Assembly: GCA_022361535.1 (NCBI GenBank)
Contig: JAKSAU010000541.1
Coordinates: forward strand, 1-12,459
Direction of reading: 5' to 3'
From: Desulfobacterales bacterium
GTDB lineage: Bacteria > Desulfobacterota > Desulfobacteria > Desulfobacterales > Desulfobacteraceae
Length of the DNA: 12,459 bases
Shown here: in pieces, positions 7,601 through 12,459 of the stretch
How the letters are laid out: each line of letters opens with the position of its first letter
Position numbering within the stretch: the first letter of the stretch is position 1
Made by a program: the position numbers and the translations under genes
The notes under the pieces: model-generated
Database searches by the model: none
The model's input: only the letters and a program-made list of their open reading frames with translations
What the model was told of the DNA's origin: nothing

Positions 7601-7931
7601 TCAGGTTATGGTTTTTGCGGACCCTGTCATCCTTCTTATAGATATTTGAAATTTCAGCCTGCAGGATAAAACGCACCTGACCCCGGCAGGATTCGGGTAC
7701 TTTGGGGTCAATCTCTTTTGCAATCTCTTTTTTTAATGAGAATAGCCCCGGTTCGGTTTCTTCAAGTTTTGTTTCAAGTTCCTCCATCCAGGCCGGATGG
7801 GTAAAGTCACCTGTTCCAACAAGGCTTAACCCCTTGACCTGAGCGGCATGGTAAAGGTGTTCAAGGTCAAGATTTTTCGCCGTGGCCCTGGAATATTTGG
7901 AGTGAATGTGTAAATCTGCTGTAAATTTCAT
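4686..7931 (-). CDS. EndoQ-like PHP nuclease fused to UvrD/REP-type helicase
   Basis: This 1081-residue protein joins two DNA-repair enzymes. Residues 1-425 match the EndoQ (TIGR00375-type) family, which nicks DNA 5' of deaminated bases such as uracil and hypoxanthine. PHP metal ligands are visible: His8/His10 (DLHIHS), Asp42 and His45 (GTGDFTHP), Glu93, His164, Glu197 (CETGLSSD) and Asp223/His225 (NSDAHSP). A zinc finger HRKC...CPEC (276-298) follows, then LTLGVLYRVRELASRPEGY. Residues 430-470 are a Lys/Pro-rich linker. Residues 475-1060 are a superfamily 1A helicase: GLNPEQEQAV, Walker A AGPGTGKT (496-503), TFTNKAA, VDEYQDL (684-690), GDPDQSIYGFRG (711-722), QNYRST, TMHAAKGLEF and EERRLFYVAMTRA. 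The protein ends in QLELF, a sliding-clamp binding motif. ATG 7931 has an AAGGG ribosome site. It is the first gene of an apparent operon. That the helicase acts at the EndoQ nick is inference. Confidence 0.93.
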   Translation of the reverse strand: MKFTADLHIHSKYSRATAKNLDLEHLYHAAQVKGLSLVGTGDFTHPAWMEELETKLEETEPGLFSLKKEIAKEIDPKVPESCRGQVRFILQAEISNIYKKDDRVRKNHNLIYMPDIETAKRFNARLDAIGNIKSDGRPILGLDARDLLEIMLEISDRGFFVPAHIWTPWFSMFGSKSGFDTIEECFSDLSHHIFACETGLSSDPPMNWRVENLDNVRLISNSDAHSPGFLGRNASMFDTDLSFSAIRNALETHDLKAYRGTLDMYPDQGKYHYDGHRKCNVRLNPDETAALGGLCPECGKPLTLGVLYRVRELASRPEGYVPENRHPHSYVVPLADILSEIFEVGPKTKKVTGYYDKAIEALGPELPILTEKSIEEIETSGVPLLAEAIEKMRAGDLYIDPGYDGEYGKVKIFTREEKEAIRGEKNLLFDLPKKKKRTKTVKPNSAPAKKPEPKVKLRKKKAQSNAPSIPKHVLDGLNPEQEQAVKSDSKAVLIQAGPGTGKTRTLTARIAWLVSDQNVSPESILALTFTNKAARELAHRIKAFMPQGEGQVMAATFHGFCLKMLKAYSGFDRGLMEDGHRIEILKAAADKAMNGDKTPKKRLKQIDNWISLCKQQLLGPEDDLSKVAGDFEQALAPIYKAYNQLCEEKNLADFEDLIFICFKLFSRDAALCRKVRERFSYIFVDEYQDLNLGQYELVKLLAFENRIFVIGDPDQSIYGFRGSDNRFFNQFASDYPGCEKIRLKQNYRSTQTILDASYQMISTGSADNTQDRKIYSSLDGTQQVVIKESATQSAEAVAVGKMIEQMVGGLSFLSMDTGMGQNEDGKEYSFSDFAVLYRTRNQCETFARAFEKAGIPYQTADRQTWEDMDGIKETLGLMRLVLGRATPEDLKLLEKYNDRINAHHLPKDSTMLLETIGQWQNISKTIESDEHLSEAWNRLKALAGIYPNPKDLLDNLRLDQDIDFLEKGVEKVSLMTMHAAKGLEFPVVFVTGCETGMIPYARDGKTVEDPEEERRLFYVAMTRAMDILCLTYAKKRRIFGIDKPRERSCFIDDIEKELARYEQAARLKKEKKKTEVQLELF

Positions 7932-8008
7932 ATACGATGCCCTTTATATTGCTGTCAGGCATTTATGTACATGATTTCCCCTTAATTTAAAAGCCGGATT
8001 CTGATAAA

Positions 8009-8022
8009 CTGCCAGGTGGCAG
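8009..8022. promoter_or_regulatory. Inverted repeat in divergent promoter region
   Basis: CTGCCA-GG-TGGCAG, a perfect 6-base inverted repeat with a 2-base centre, lies between the divergent EndoQ-UvrD and thioredoxin-HEAT genes, 28 bases before the latter's ATG. It overlaps a weak TAAACT -10-like box, so it could be a regulator site acting on the plus-strand gene. No -35 box supports the promoter. Confidence 0.3.
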
Positions 8023-8050
8023 AATAAACCCATGCAGCCGGAGGATATTC

Positions 8051-9013
8051 ATGGATAAAGCAGCTCAAAAAACCATTCAGGACTGGAATGCCCCGGGGAA
8101 CGTGACCATCGAAATCCTGGACACAGACCACCCGGAACAGGCAACGTTTACCGCTTTTACAAGAAAATGGAAAACATTGTCACCATCCGTCAGATGGGAG
8201 CAAAGCGACACTGATGCCACCCTGCCCGGGTTTGCCTTAAAGGAAAATATTATTTACTCTGCCCTGCCGATGGAAAGAGAACTTGCCCCTTTTTTAAAAG
8301 GAATTGAAAACCTTGATGACCCGGCTCTACCCCAAGGAGTCAAACAGATGCTGGACAAGGTTGATCTGCCAAGCGAGCTGACCCTGTATATTGCTCTCCA
8401 GTGTCCCCATTGCCCTGTGATGGTAGACATGTTGATCCCTTTGGCTGCCTACTGCAAAAACATCCGTCTGCATATCATAGATGGCTCGCTGTTCCCTGAA
8501 AAAGCACAGGCGGATCAGGTCATGGCCGCCCCTTGCCTGATTTTAGACAACGATTTTCGATGGACCGGATCTGTTCCCTCCCATGAAGTGATCAATATGA
8601 TATTGAACCGGGATCCGGCCCAACTTGGCACAGACACATTAAAAACAATTCTTGAAGAAGGACGGGCTGACTGGATCACAGAACAGATGGTCAAATCCGG
8701 AACACTTTTTAAAGGATTTGCAGGTCTGCTACTTCACGAAACCTGGTCTGTTAGGCTTGGCGCCATGGTGGTGGCAGAAGCCATGGCAGAACAGTCACCG
8801 AACTTGTGTGCAGCGCTTGCTCCGGTTCTAATGCAGGAATTTGGCAGACATGATATTCCCGTCCAGGGCGACATCCTCTATGCCCTGGGAGAAATCGGCA
8901 ACCTTGAGACAAGGGCCTGGATTGTTGAGCGCATGGACAGAATGGACCACGACGATCTCAAAGATGCGGCACAGGATGCCGTGGATGCCATTGAATCAAG
9001 GATTGCCCCTTAA
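8051..9013 (+). CDS. Tandem thioredoxin-fold protein with C-terminal HEAT-like repeats
   Basis: The 320-residue protein has no signal peptide and is probably cytoplasmic. Residues 15-90 look like a thioredoxin-type fold without a CxxC motif. Residues 107-188 are a second thioredoxin fold with the active site Cys118-Pro-His-Cys121 (ALQCPHCPVM) and the cis-proline in AAPCL (Pro161). This inactive-plus-active tandem resembles the N-terminal domain of AhpF and protein disulfide oxidoreductases, which pass electrons to peroxiredoxins or reduce disulfides. Residues 205-318 are helical HEAT-like repeats (WSVRLGAMVVAEAM, DILYALGEIGNLETRAWI, KDAAQDAVDAIESR), usually a protein-binding platform. The ATG has a strong GGAGG at 8040-8044. 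The gene is divergent from EndoQ-UvrD, and its stop overlaps by four bases the stop of the convergent small HEAT-like gene. A thiol redox role is well supported; the partner is unknown. Confidence 0.87.
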   Translation: MDKAAQKTIQDWNAPGNVTIEILDTDHPEQATFTAFTRKWKTLSPSVRWEQSDTDATLPGFALKENIIYSALPMERELAPFLKGIENLDDPALPQGVKQMLDKVDLPSELTLYIALQCPHCPVMVDMLIPLAAYCKNIRLHIIDGSLFPEKAQADQVMAAPCLILDNDFRWTGSVPSHEVINMILNRDPAQLGTDTLKTILEEGRADWITEQMVKSGTLFKGFAGLLLHETWSVRLGAMVVAEAMAEQSPNLCAALAPVLMQEFGRHDIPVQGDILYALGEIGNLETRAWIVERMDRMDHDDLKDAAQDAVDAIESRIAP

Positions 9014-9195
9014 GAAGATGTGGTAACTGTCAGTGCATGGAGACGATCTCTGGCAGCGTTGACAACCTCGTTGTCTTCATCTTTTTCGATCATCTGTTCT
9101 AACAGTTTCACATCTTTTGTGTTGTTGATAAATTTAATCCGCACTTTGGGATTGGAGTGCAGATACTTGGGGACAAAAAAATCTGAAAAACGCAT
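9010..9195 (-). CDS. Small HEAT-like protein, 61 aa
   Basis: An excellent AAGGAGGATGTC ribosome site immediately before ATG 9195 fixes this start; a longer reading from 9228 lacks such a site. The protein begins MRFSDFFVPKYLHS. Residues 15-54 read like one HEAT-type helical hairpin (NPKVRIKFI, KDVKLLEQMIEKD, EVVNAARDRLHAL), the pattern of a single armadillo/HEAT repeat. There is no signal peptide, membrane segment or catalytic motif. It lies 29 bases after the RHH regulator gene on the same strand, so the two probably form an operon. Its stop shares TTAA with the stop of the convergent thioredoxin-HEAT gene, which also carries HEAT-like repeats. The function is not known; a single repeat suggests a small adaptor or oligomerising protein. 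Confidence 0.75.
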   Translation of the reverse strand: MRFSDFFVPKYLHSNPKVRIKFINNTKDVKLLEQMIEKDEDNEVVNAARDRLHALTVTTSS

Positions 9196-9224
9196 GACAT
9201 CCTCCTTAATGATATATGGGTGTA

Positions 9225-9383
9225 TCACAAGGGATCAGATGCTTTACTCACATATTTCCTGATCAATTCTATGGTTACTTCTCCCATTGTCCGGCCCTGT
9301 TTTACCGCTGTTATTTTGAATTCTTTATGAAGTGCTTCCGGCATCCTTAAGGTCAACTGTTTCACCTTGTTTTTCTCGCTCAT
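9225..9383 (-). CDS. Ribbon-helix-helix DNA-binding protein, 52 aa
   Basis: A short frame from ATG 9383 to TGA 9225 codes for 52 residues beginning MSEKNKVKQLTLRMPEALHK and ending VSKASDPL. This is the ribbon-helix-helix (Arc/MetJ/CopG/ParD-like) layout: a strand with alternating polar residues (KQLTLRMP, 8-14), helix A (PEALHKEFKITAVKQ), the G-R-T-M turn and helix B (GEVTIELIRKYVSK). RHH proteins bind DNA as dimers through the paired strands and commonly repress their own promoter. AGAGGG precedes the ATG at a normal distance. It is followed by the 61-residue HEAT-like gene, and the promoter region upstream holds an inverted repeat. Many RHH proteins are antitoxins, but no recognisable toxin (RelE, MazF, HicA, PIN) is next to it, so I call it only a regulator. 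Confidence 0.82.
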   Translation of the reverse strand: MSEKNKVKQLTLRMPEALHKEFKITAVKQGRTMGEVTIELIRKYVSKASDPL

Positions 9384-9430
9384 GTAACCCTCTTATTTTT
9401 CTATACATTCATCTGATCCCGCTTGATTCC

Positions 9431-9464
9431 ATAAAACCATAAAGATGTCTAAGTGTCAAGACAT
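9431..9464 (-). promoter_or_regulatory. Promoter and candidate operator of the RHH operon
   Basis: On the minus strand TTGACA (9459-9454), a 17-base spacer and TTTTAT (9436-9431, 4/6 match) form a likely sigma70 promoter for the RHH gene, giving a leader of roughly 40 nt. The inverted repeat ATGTCT (9445-9450) and AGACAT (9459-9464), with an eight-base centre, covers the -35 box. This is a fitting position for autorepression by the RHH dimer. The rest of 9384-9615 shows no gene; GGTGATCACC at 9589-9598 is a perfect palindrome just before the tautomerase ribosome site. Confidence 0.5.
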
Positions 9465-9615
9465 AAACATGCTTTGATGCCTCAGTGGAAAAATGTTTTG
9501 AAAGACCGGTAAAAATCAGATAAGCATTGAGAAAAATATGACACGTGAAAACCCATCACCCATAGGTTAGAGTTCATCCGCCTCAAAGGGTGATCACCTC
9601 AAGAAAGGAAAAGTA

Positions 9616-10083
9616 ATGCCCCATATTATTGTTAAACTTTATTCCGGCAGAACCGATGACCAGAAAACACAGCTTGCTGAAAAAATTGCACAAAACGTTG
9701 TTGAAGTCACAGGATGTAAAGAGCGGTCCGTATCTGTAGCATTTGAAGAATTTGAACCTGAAGCATGGACTGAAGAAGTATACCGGCCCGATATTCTTGA
9801 GGGTAAAGGAATCCTTTATAAAAAACCCGGGTACAACCCTTTTACAGAGGAAACCTCAGAAGACAATTCAAAAAAAGCACCCGACCTGATGGCCTTTGTC
9901 AGGGGGGCGGCTGAACAGGCCGCAAAAGATGATGATTCCGGCATGTTTAATCCCATGTCCTGGCTGGACCTTGCACTTGAAGACAACCCCCAGGTTTTTG
10001 ATCCTTGTTTTGATACCCCTTGGTCTGCATTGTCAGATTCAGACAAGGCAGACCGGATGATGGCCATAAGACGAGTTCTCTAA
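9616..10083 (+). CDS. PptA-like tautomerase with C-terminal extension
   Basis: The first 75 residues fit the 4-oxalocrotonate tautomerase/PptA family: Pro2, the catalytic base exposed when Met is removed; PHIIVKLYSGRTDDQKTQLA; SVSVAFEEFEPEAW; and the family-typical ILYKKPGYNP near 66-75. Family enzymes catalyse enol-keto tautomerisation of small 2-oxo acids, usually as oligomers of 60-80 residue subunits; the substrate here is unknown. The protein is unusual in being 155 residues. An extra 80-residue tail, acidic at first (EETSEDNSKK) and then with a helix/loop segment (MFNPMSWLDLALEDNPQVFDPCFDTPWSAL), has no family I recognise. It is not low-complexity and ends in a basic RR, so it may be a separate small domain. 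AAAGGAA lies five bases before the ATG. It is followed 39 bases later by the DUF985 cupin and probably shares its transcript. Confidence 0.87.
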   Translation: MPHIIVKLYSGRTDDQKTQLAEKIAQNVVEVTGCKERSVSVAFEEFEPEAWTEEVYRPDILEGKGILYKKPGYNPFTEETSEDNSKKAPDLMAFVRGAAEQAAKDDDSGMFNPMSWLDLALEDNPQVFDPCFDTPWSALSDSDKADRMMAIRRVL

Positions 10084-10122
10084 GTTTTGGTCCGATCCCC
10101 ACAAAATAGGAGCAGCATAGAA

Positions 10123-10581
10123 ATGAAATCGCTGATCGACAAATACAACCTTGCCCCCCATCCGGAAGGCGGATATTTCAGAGAAATATACAGATCGGAT
10201 CTAATCGTTGATTCTGATCTTGCAAAAGCACCGCGGAATGCAGCCACACATATCTACTTTTTATTGACCCGGGGCCAGGTCAGCCGGTTTCACCGCGTAG
10301 TCCATGACGAGATTTGGCATTTTTATGATGGAGATCCCCTGACCCTTTATCTGTTCAATGGAACTGGCATAGAAAAGCAGACCATTGGGCCAGGCAAACA
10401 GTTTATGGCTGTGGTTCCTGCAGGCACGTGGCAGGCAGCCGAAACAACAGGCAGCCACACCCTGGTGGGATGCACAGTGGCACCAGGTTTTGACTTTACC
10501 GACTTTTCTTTTCTAAGTGACATGCCCCAGGACTTAAATATATTCAGATCCTTACAAACCGGTTTGGATCGATTTTTATAA
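10123..10581 (+). CDS. DUF985 (cupin_5) family protein
   Basis: The 152-residue protein matches the DUF985/cupin_5 family, a single-domain beta-barrel cupin. Its hallmark is near the start: LAPHPEGGYFREIYRSD (residues 10-26). ATHIYFLLTRG (41-51) and FHRVVHDEIWHFYDG (56-70) follow, the latter with likely metal or ligand histidines His57, His61 and His66. Then come VVPAGTWQAAE (97-107) and GCTVAPGFDFTDF (116-128). Family members have been studied structurally, but most have no assigned reaction; epimerase-like and sugar-binding roles are only suggestions. I chose ATG 10123 because AGGAG lies at 10108-10112 and the family motif begins soon after. An upstream TTG at 10087 has no ribosome site. 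It lies after the tautomerase, likely in one operon. Confidence 0.87.
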   Translation: MKSLIDKYNLAPHPEGGYFREIYRSDLIVDSDLAKAPRNAATHIYFLLTRGQVSRFHRVVHDEIWHFYDGDPLTLYLFNGTGIEKQTIGPGKQFMAVVPAGTWQAAETTGSHTLVGCTVAPGFDFTDFSFLSDMPQDLNIFRSLQTGLDRFL

Positions 10582-10604
10582 AACACCTCATGCCCAACCC
10601 GGGA

Positions 10605-10643
10605 TTGACAAGAACTGGTTCAACACCTAATTTTTAATATAAA
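10605..10643 (+). promoter_or_regulatory. Possible promoter before the small cupin gene
   Basis: A perfect TTGACA at 10605-10610 is followed at 17 bases by TAATTT (10628-10633), a poor -10 box. A better TATAAA at 10638-10643 is too far downstream for that -35. One of these combinations may drive the cupin/GalT-like pair; the gap of 111 bases from the DUF985 gene makes a separate promoter plausible. Confidence 0.3.
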
Positions 10644-10692
10644 CCAACAGCTAAACCTTAGCCAAGATAAGCCAGAATCAAGGAGTTGCCTG

Positions 10693-11043
10693 ATGAAAGT
10701 GACACATTATACAGATATTCCCCCAATTGCCATGAACAGCGATATTGTTAAAAACGTTGCCGGACGTGTACTAATCGGCAAAGAAGACGGTGCTGCAAAT
10801 TTTTGTATGCGCAGGTTTGAGATCGGTCCTGAGGGATTTACGCCCAAACACAGCCATGACTGGGAACATGAAGTGTTTGTCCTTGAAGGCAAGGGAGAAG
10901 TCTTTATTGAAGATCAATGGCACTCTATCAAAAACGGTTCGGCCGTATATGTACCGCCGAATGCAGAACACCAGTTTAGAAACACCTCTGACTCTGCATT
11001 TGCCTTTCTTTGCCTGGTGCCGTCACAGGCACCGGAGATGTAA
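10693..11043 (+). CDS. Small cupin-domain protein
   Basis: The 116-residue protein is a single cupin barrel. Motif 1 is GFTPKHSHDWEHEVFVLEGKG, abbreviated here by its metal ligands His53, His55 and Glu60, with the glycine at 68. Motif 2 is YVPPNAEHQFRN (86-97) with His93 as the fourth ligand. All four ligands are present, so it should bind a metal (Fe, Mn, Ni or Zn). Single-domain cupins of this kind may be dioxygenases, isomerases or simple sensor proteins, and the reaction is not predictable. AAGGAG lies nine bases before the ATG. The next gene starts only two bases after the stop and its ribosome site is inside this gene, so the two are almost certainly co-translated and may work on the same substrate. 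Confidence 0.92.
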   Translation: MKVTHYTDIPPIAMNSDIVKNVAGRVLIGKEDGAANFCMRRFEIGPEGFTPKHSHDWEHEVFVLEGKGEVFIEDQWHSIKNGSAVYVPPNAEHQFRNTSDSAFAFLCLVPSQAPEM

Positions 11044-11045
11044 CC

Positions 11046-12459
11046 ATGCCCCTCAGGACCTGCGTCAGCCCGGAAGGGACTTTTAAAGTCGGCATCCATA
11101 ACCCCGGCTTTGAGGTGGAAAACCTAAGACAGAATACCCAGAAAGATGTCCTGGGAAGGCTTTTTGACGATAGCCCTGTAGAAAACCAAATCAATTTTCC
11201 ATCATCTACAGTTAGTGCAGATAAAACCGATAGGATCTATGAAATTGCCAATGCATTTCCTTTCAGGGGCACCACATTTATCAATTCAGCCTGGGCAGAT
11301 AGGAAAGCGGCAAAACCGGATGCTATAGCATTGCCTCCGAGCCCAGACTGCTCCCTGACAAAAAATCTGGTTGAATGGCAAAACAAAGAAACTAAAGAAG
11401 CGCCTTCCCTGCCCCCAGTGTTGGACCTTCTTCCGCGGCCATTGCTGCTGGCCCTGGCCCAGGCGTCCACAGATCCGAAAGAACTGGCCGCCCTGGCTGC
11501 TAAATCCTGCGACCTTCTTTTTGACAGTGGCAAGGATATGCCACCGACAGGCGTAGCATTTAATGAAATAGAACCTGGAAGACCCGAGCCTGTCATACAC
11601 GATCATGACCTCTATGATATCCTGGGCAATAATCCCTGCCTGCCTGATTCATATAAAGAGGTAATGGTCTTAAGACCCGGCATACAGGGGAACAGCGAAA
11701 TCATAGGTGAGGCGATAGAAGATACTCATGTGTTCGAGTACCTGCGACGCAATTCATATATTCCATGGGGACATTTTGCCTCAAATATGGCCAATGATGA
11801 AATCCGGTACAACGTAAAAGACCTCACCCTTTCAGATATATCAGGCATCCGTCACCTGTATTACCAACGCGTTTACGTACGACTGGCCCAGGAATTAGGA
11901 CTGAAATTGCCTGCAACACAAAGGCCTTTTACCCCCCGGGAACTTGAAGCACTGCGGCTTTCTGTTGCAAAGGCTGTTGAGTCAGAAAAAACAGATGCAC
12001 TTTTTTTTAATTCCTCTCTTTGGGGATGGAACTATGGATTCGGATTTGCACAGTCCGGTGACAGGCTGCATGCCTCACACCAAATGATCCACCAGCAAAA
12101 TGCCATGGTGCCGGAAAAGATTTCTGACGACCAGGGAAATCCCTACCACTGTTTTTCCTGCGGAGACTTGGTAACTGATTTTATCCAGGACTACAAAGCC
12201 ACTTATGACCAAGAATTTTTCCCGGCCTATATCAGGGCCATTCAATCCAACCAGCGTACAGACATGAACGACCAGGGCTCGGACTCCTTGATCGTCTGGG
12301 AAGATGAACAGGTCATGCTCTTTGTGCCCAAGGCCCAGGTCAGTGAATGGGAGCTTCAGTTGATGACCAAAACTGTCTGTCCCCATATCCTGGCAGCGGA
12401 CACGCCCACCCGCCAAAGCCTGGATCGTGCCATGCTTATTGCCCTTCAAACCCTTGATA
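11046..12459 (+). CDS. GalT/HIT-superfamily-like protein (3' end outside window)
   Basis: An open frame of 471 codons without stop runs from ATG 11046 to the window end. It has an upstream GGAG and lies two bases after the cupin stop. I read it as a distant relative of galactose-1-phosphate uridylyltransferase and the HIT superfamily, from two segments. One is LHASHQMIHQQNAMVP (341-356), which lines up with the GalT signature G-A-S-x-P-H-P-H-x-Q; His349 falls on the nucleophile and Gln351 on the conserved glutamine. The other is VWEDEQVMLFVPKAQVSEWE (417-436), resembling the second GalT half-domain start (strand, VP, W-x-x-E). The first histidine of the motif is Met347 here. CxxC at 369-372 (YHCFSCGD) may be a metal site. 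The first 200 residues are unfamiliar; RRNSYIPWGHFASNM and LRPGIQGN are distinctive. No signal peptide. The function is a weak inference. Confidence 0.65.
   Translation, partial: MPLRTCVSPEGTFKVGIHNPGFEVENLRQNTQKDVLGRLFDDSPVENQINFPSSTVSADKTDRIYEIANAFPFRGTTFINSAWADRKAAKPDAIALPPSPDCSLTKNLVEWQNKETKEAPSLPPVLDLLPRPLLLALAQASTDPKELAALAAKSCDLLFDSGKDMPPTGVAFNEIEPGRPEPVIHDHDLYDILGNNPCLPDSYKEVMVLRPGIQGNSEIIGEAIEDTHVFEYLRRNSYIPWGHFASNMANDEIRYNVKDLTLSDISGIRHLYYQRVYVRLAQELGLKLPATQRPFTPRELEALRLSVAKAVESEKTDALFFNSSLWGWNYGFGFAQSGDRLHASHQMIHQQNAMVPEKISDDQGNPYHCFSCGDLVTDFIQDYKATYDQEFFPAYIRAIQSNQRTDMNDQGSDSLIVWEDEQVMLFVPKAQVSEWELQLMTKTVCPHILAADTPTRQSLDRAMLIALQTLD

Noticed and set aside
9196..9228. Longer start for the 61-residue HEAT-like protein
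   Set aside because: The extension is out of register with the AAGGAGG ribosome site and would overlap the RHH stop region; ATG 9195 is clearly better.
9010..9383. Calling the RHH/HEAT pair a toxin-antitoxin system
   Set aside because: The RHH gene fits an antitoxin, but the partner resembles no known toxin and follows rather than encodes a recognisable nuclease or kinase; kept only as a hypothesis in the findings.
9589..9598. Perfect palindrome GGTGATCACC before the tautomerase gene
   Set aside because: It is a single short palindrome next to the ribosome site with no clear promoter; not enough to call an operator.
10087..10122. Upstream TTG start for the DUF985 cupin
   Set aside because: There is no ribosome site before it, whereas AGGAG precedes ATG 10123, and the family motif begins just after that ATG.
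11237..11606. Two minus-strand open frames of 106-119 codons
   Set aside because: They are antisense to the continuous 471-codon plus-strand frame and have low-quality composition.
12075..12449. Minus-strand open frame of 124 codons
   Set aside because: It is antisense to the long GalT-like reading frame, has no ribosome site and no recognisable motif.

Overview
The window is an ordinary bacterial chromosomal segment of moderate GC content. It is densely coded on both strands, with short intergenic gaps, good Shine-Dalgarno sites and sigma70-like promoters. The gene content suggests a Desulfobacterota (sulfate-reducing, Desulfobacteraceae-like) chromosome: an EndoQ/UvrD fusion, a YkgJ-type cysteine-cluster protein, a DUF4124-transglycosylase and a thioredoxin-HEAT protein. 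This assignment is inferred from protein character, not from a marker gene. I see no rRNA, tRNA, CRISPR array, insertion sequence or phage gene.

Layout. (1) 1-2550, minus strand: an exported TPR protein cut by the window edge, an isochorismatase-fold cysteine hydrolase, then a bidirectional terminator and a CxxxCC-type metal-binding protein. (2) 2551-2767: a divergent promoter region, each side with a TTGACA -35 box. (3) 2768-3643, plus strand: galU, whose stop overlaps the stop of the convergent transglycosylase gene. (4) 7931-3640, minus strand: an apparent three-gene operon coding for a 1081-residue EndoQ-like PHP nuclease fused to a UvrD-type helicase, a 128-residue unknown protein, and a DUF4124/SLT lytic transglycosylase starting at TTG inside the preceding gene. 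(5) 8051-9013, plus strand: a tandem thioredoxin-fold protein with a HEAT-like tail. (6) 9383-9010, minus strand: two tiny genes, a 52-residue ribbon-helix-helix regulator and a 61-residue HEAT-like protein, behind a promoter with an inverted repeat across its -35 box. (7) 9616-12459, plus strand: a PptA-like tautomerase with an acidic tail, a DUF985 cupin, a small cupin, and a long unfinished gene that looks like a divergent galactose-1-phosphate uridylyltransferase/HIT-superfamily protein.

The most interesting object is the EndoQ-UvrD fusion. It joins a nuclease family that nicks DNA at deaminated bases to a 3'-5' helicase, and its last five residues (QLELF) match the bacterial sliding-clamp binding motif. 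One polypeptide may thus carry lesion nicking, unwinding and clamp recruitment. Second is the divergent GalT/HIT-like protein, which is translationally linked to a cupin. Third is the RHH/HEAT mini-operon.
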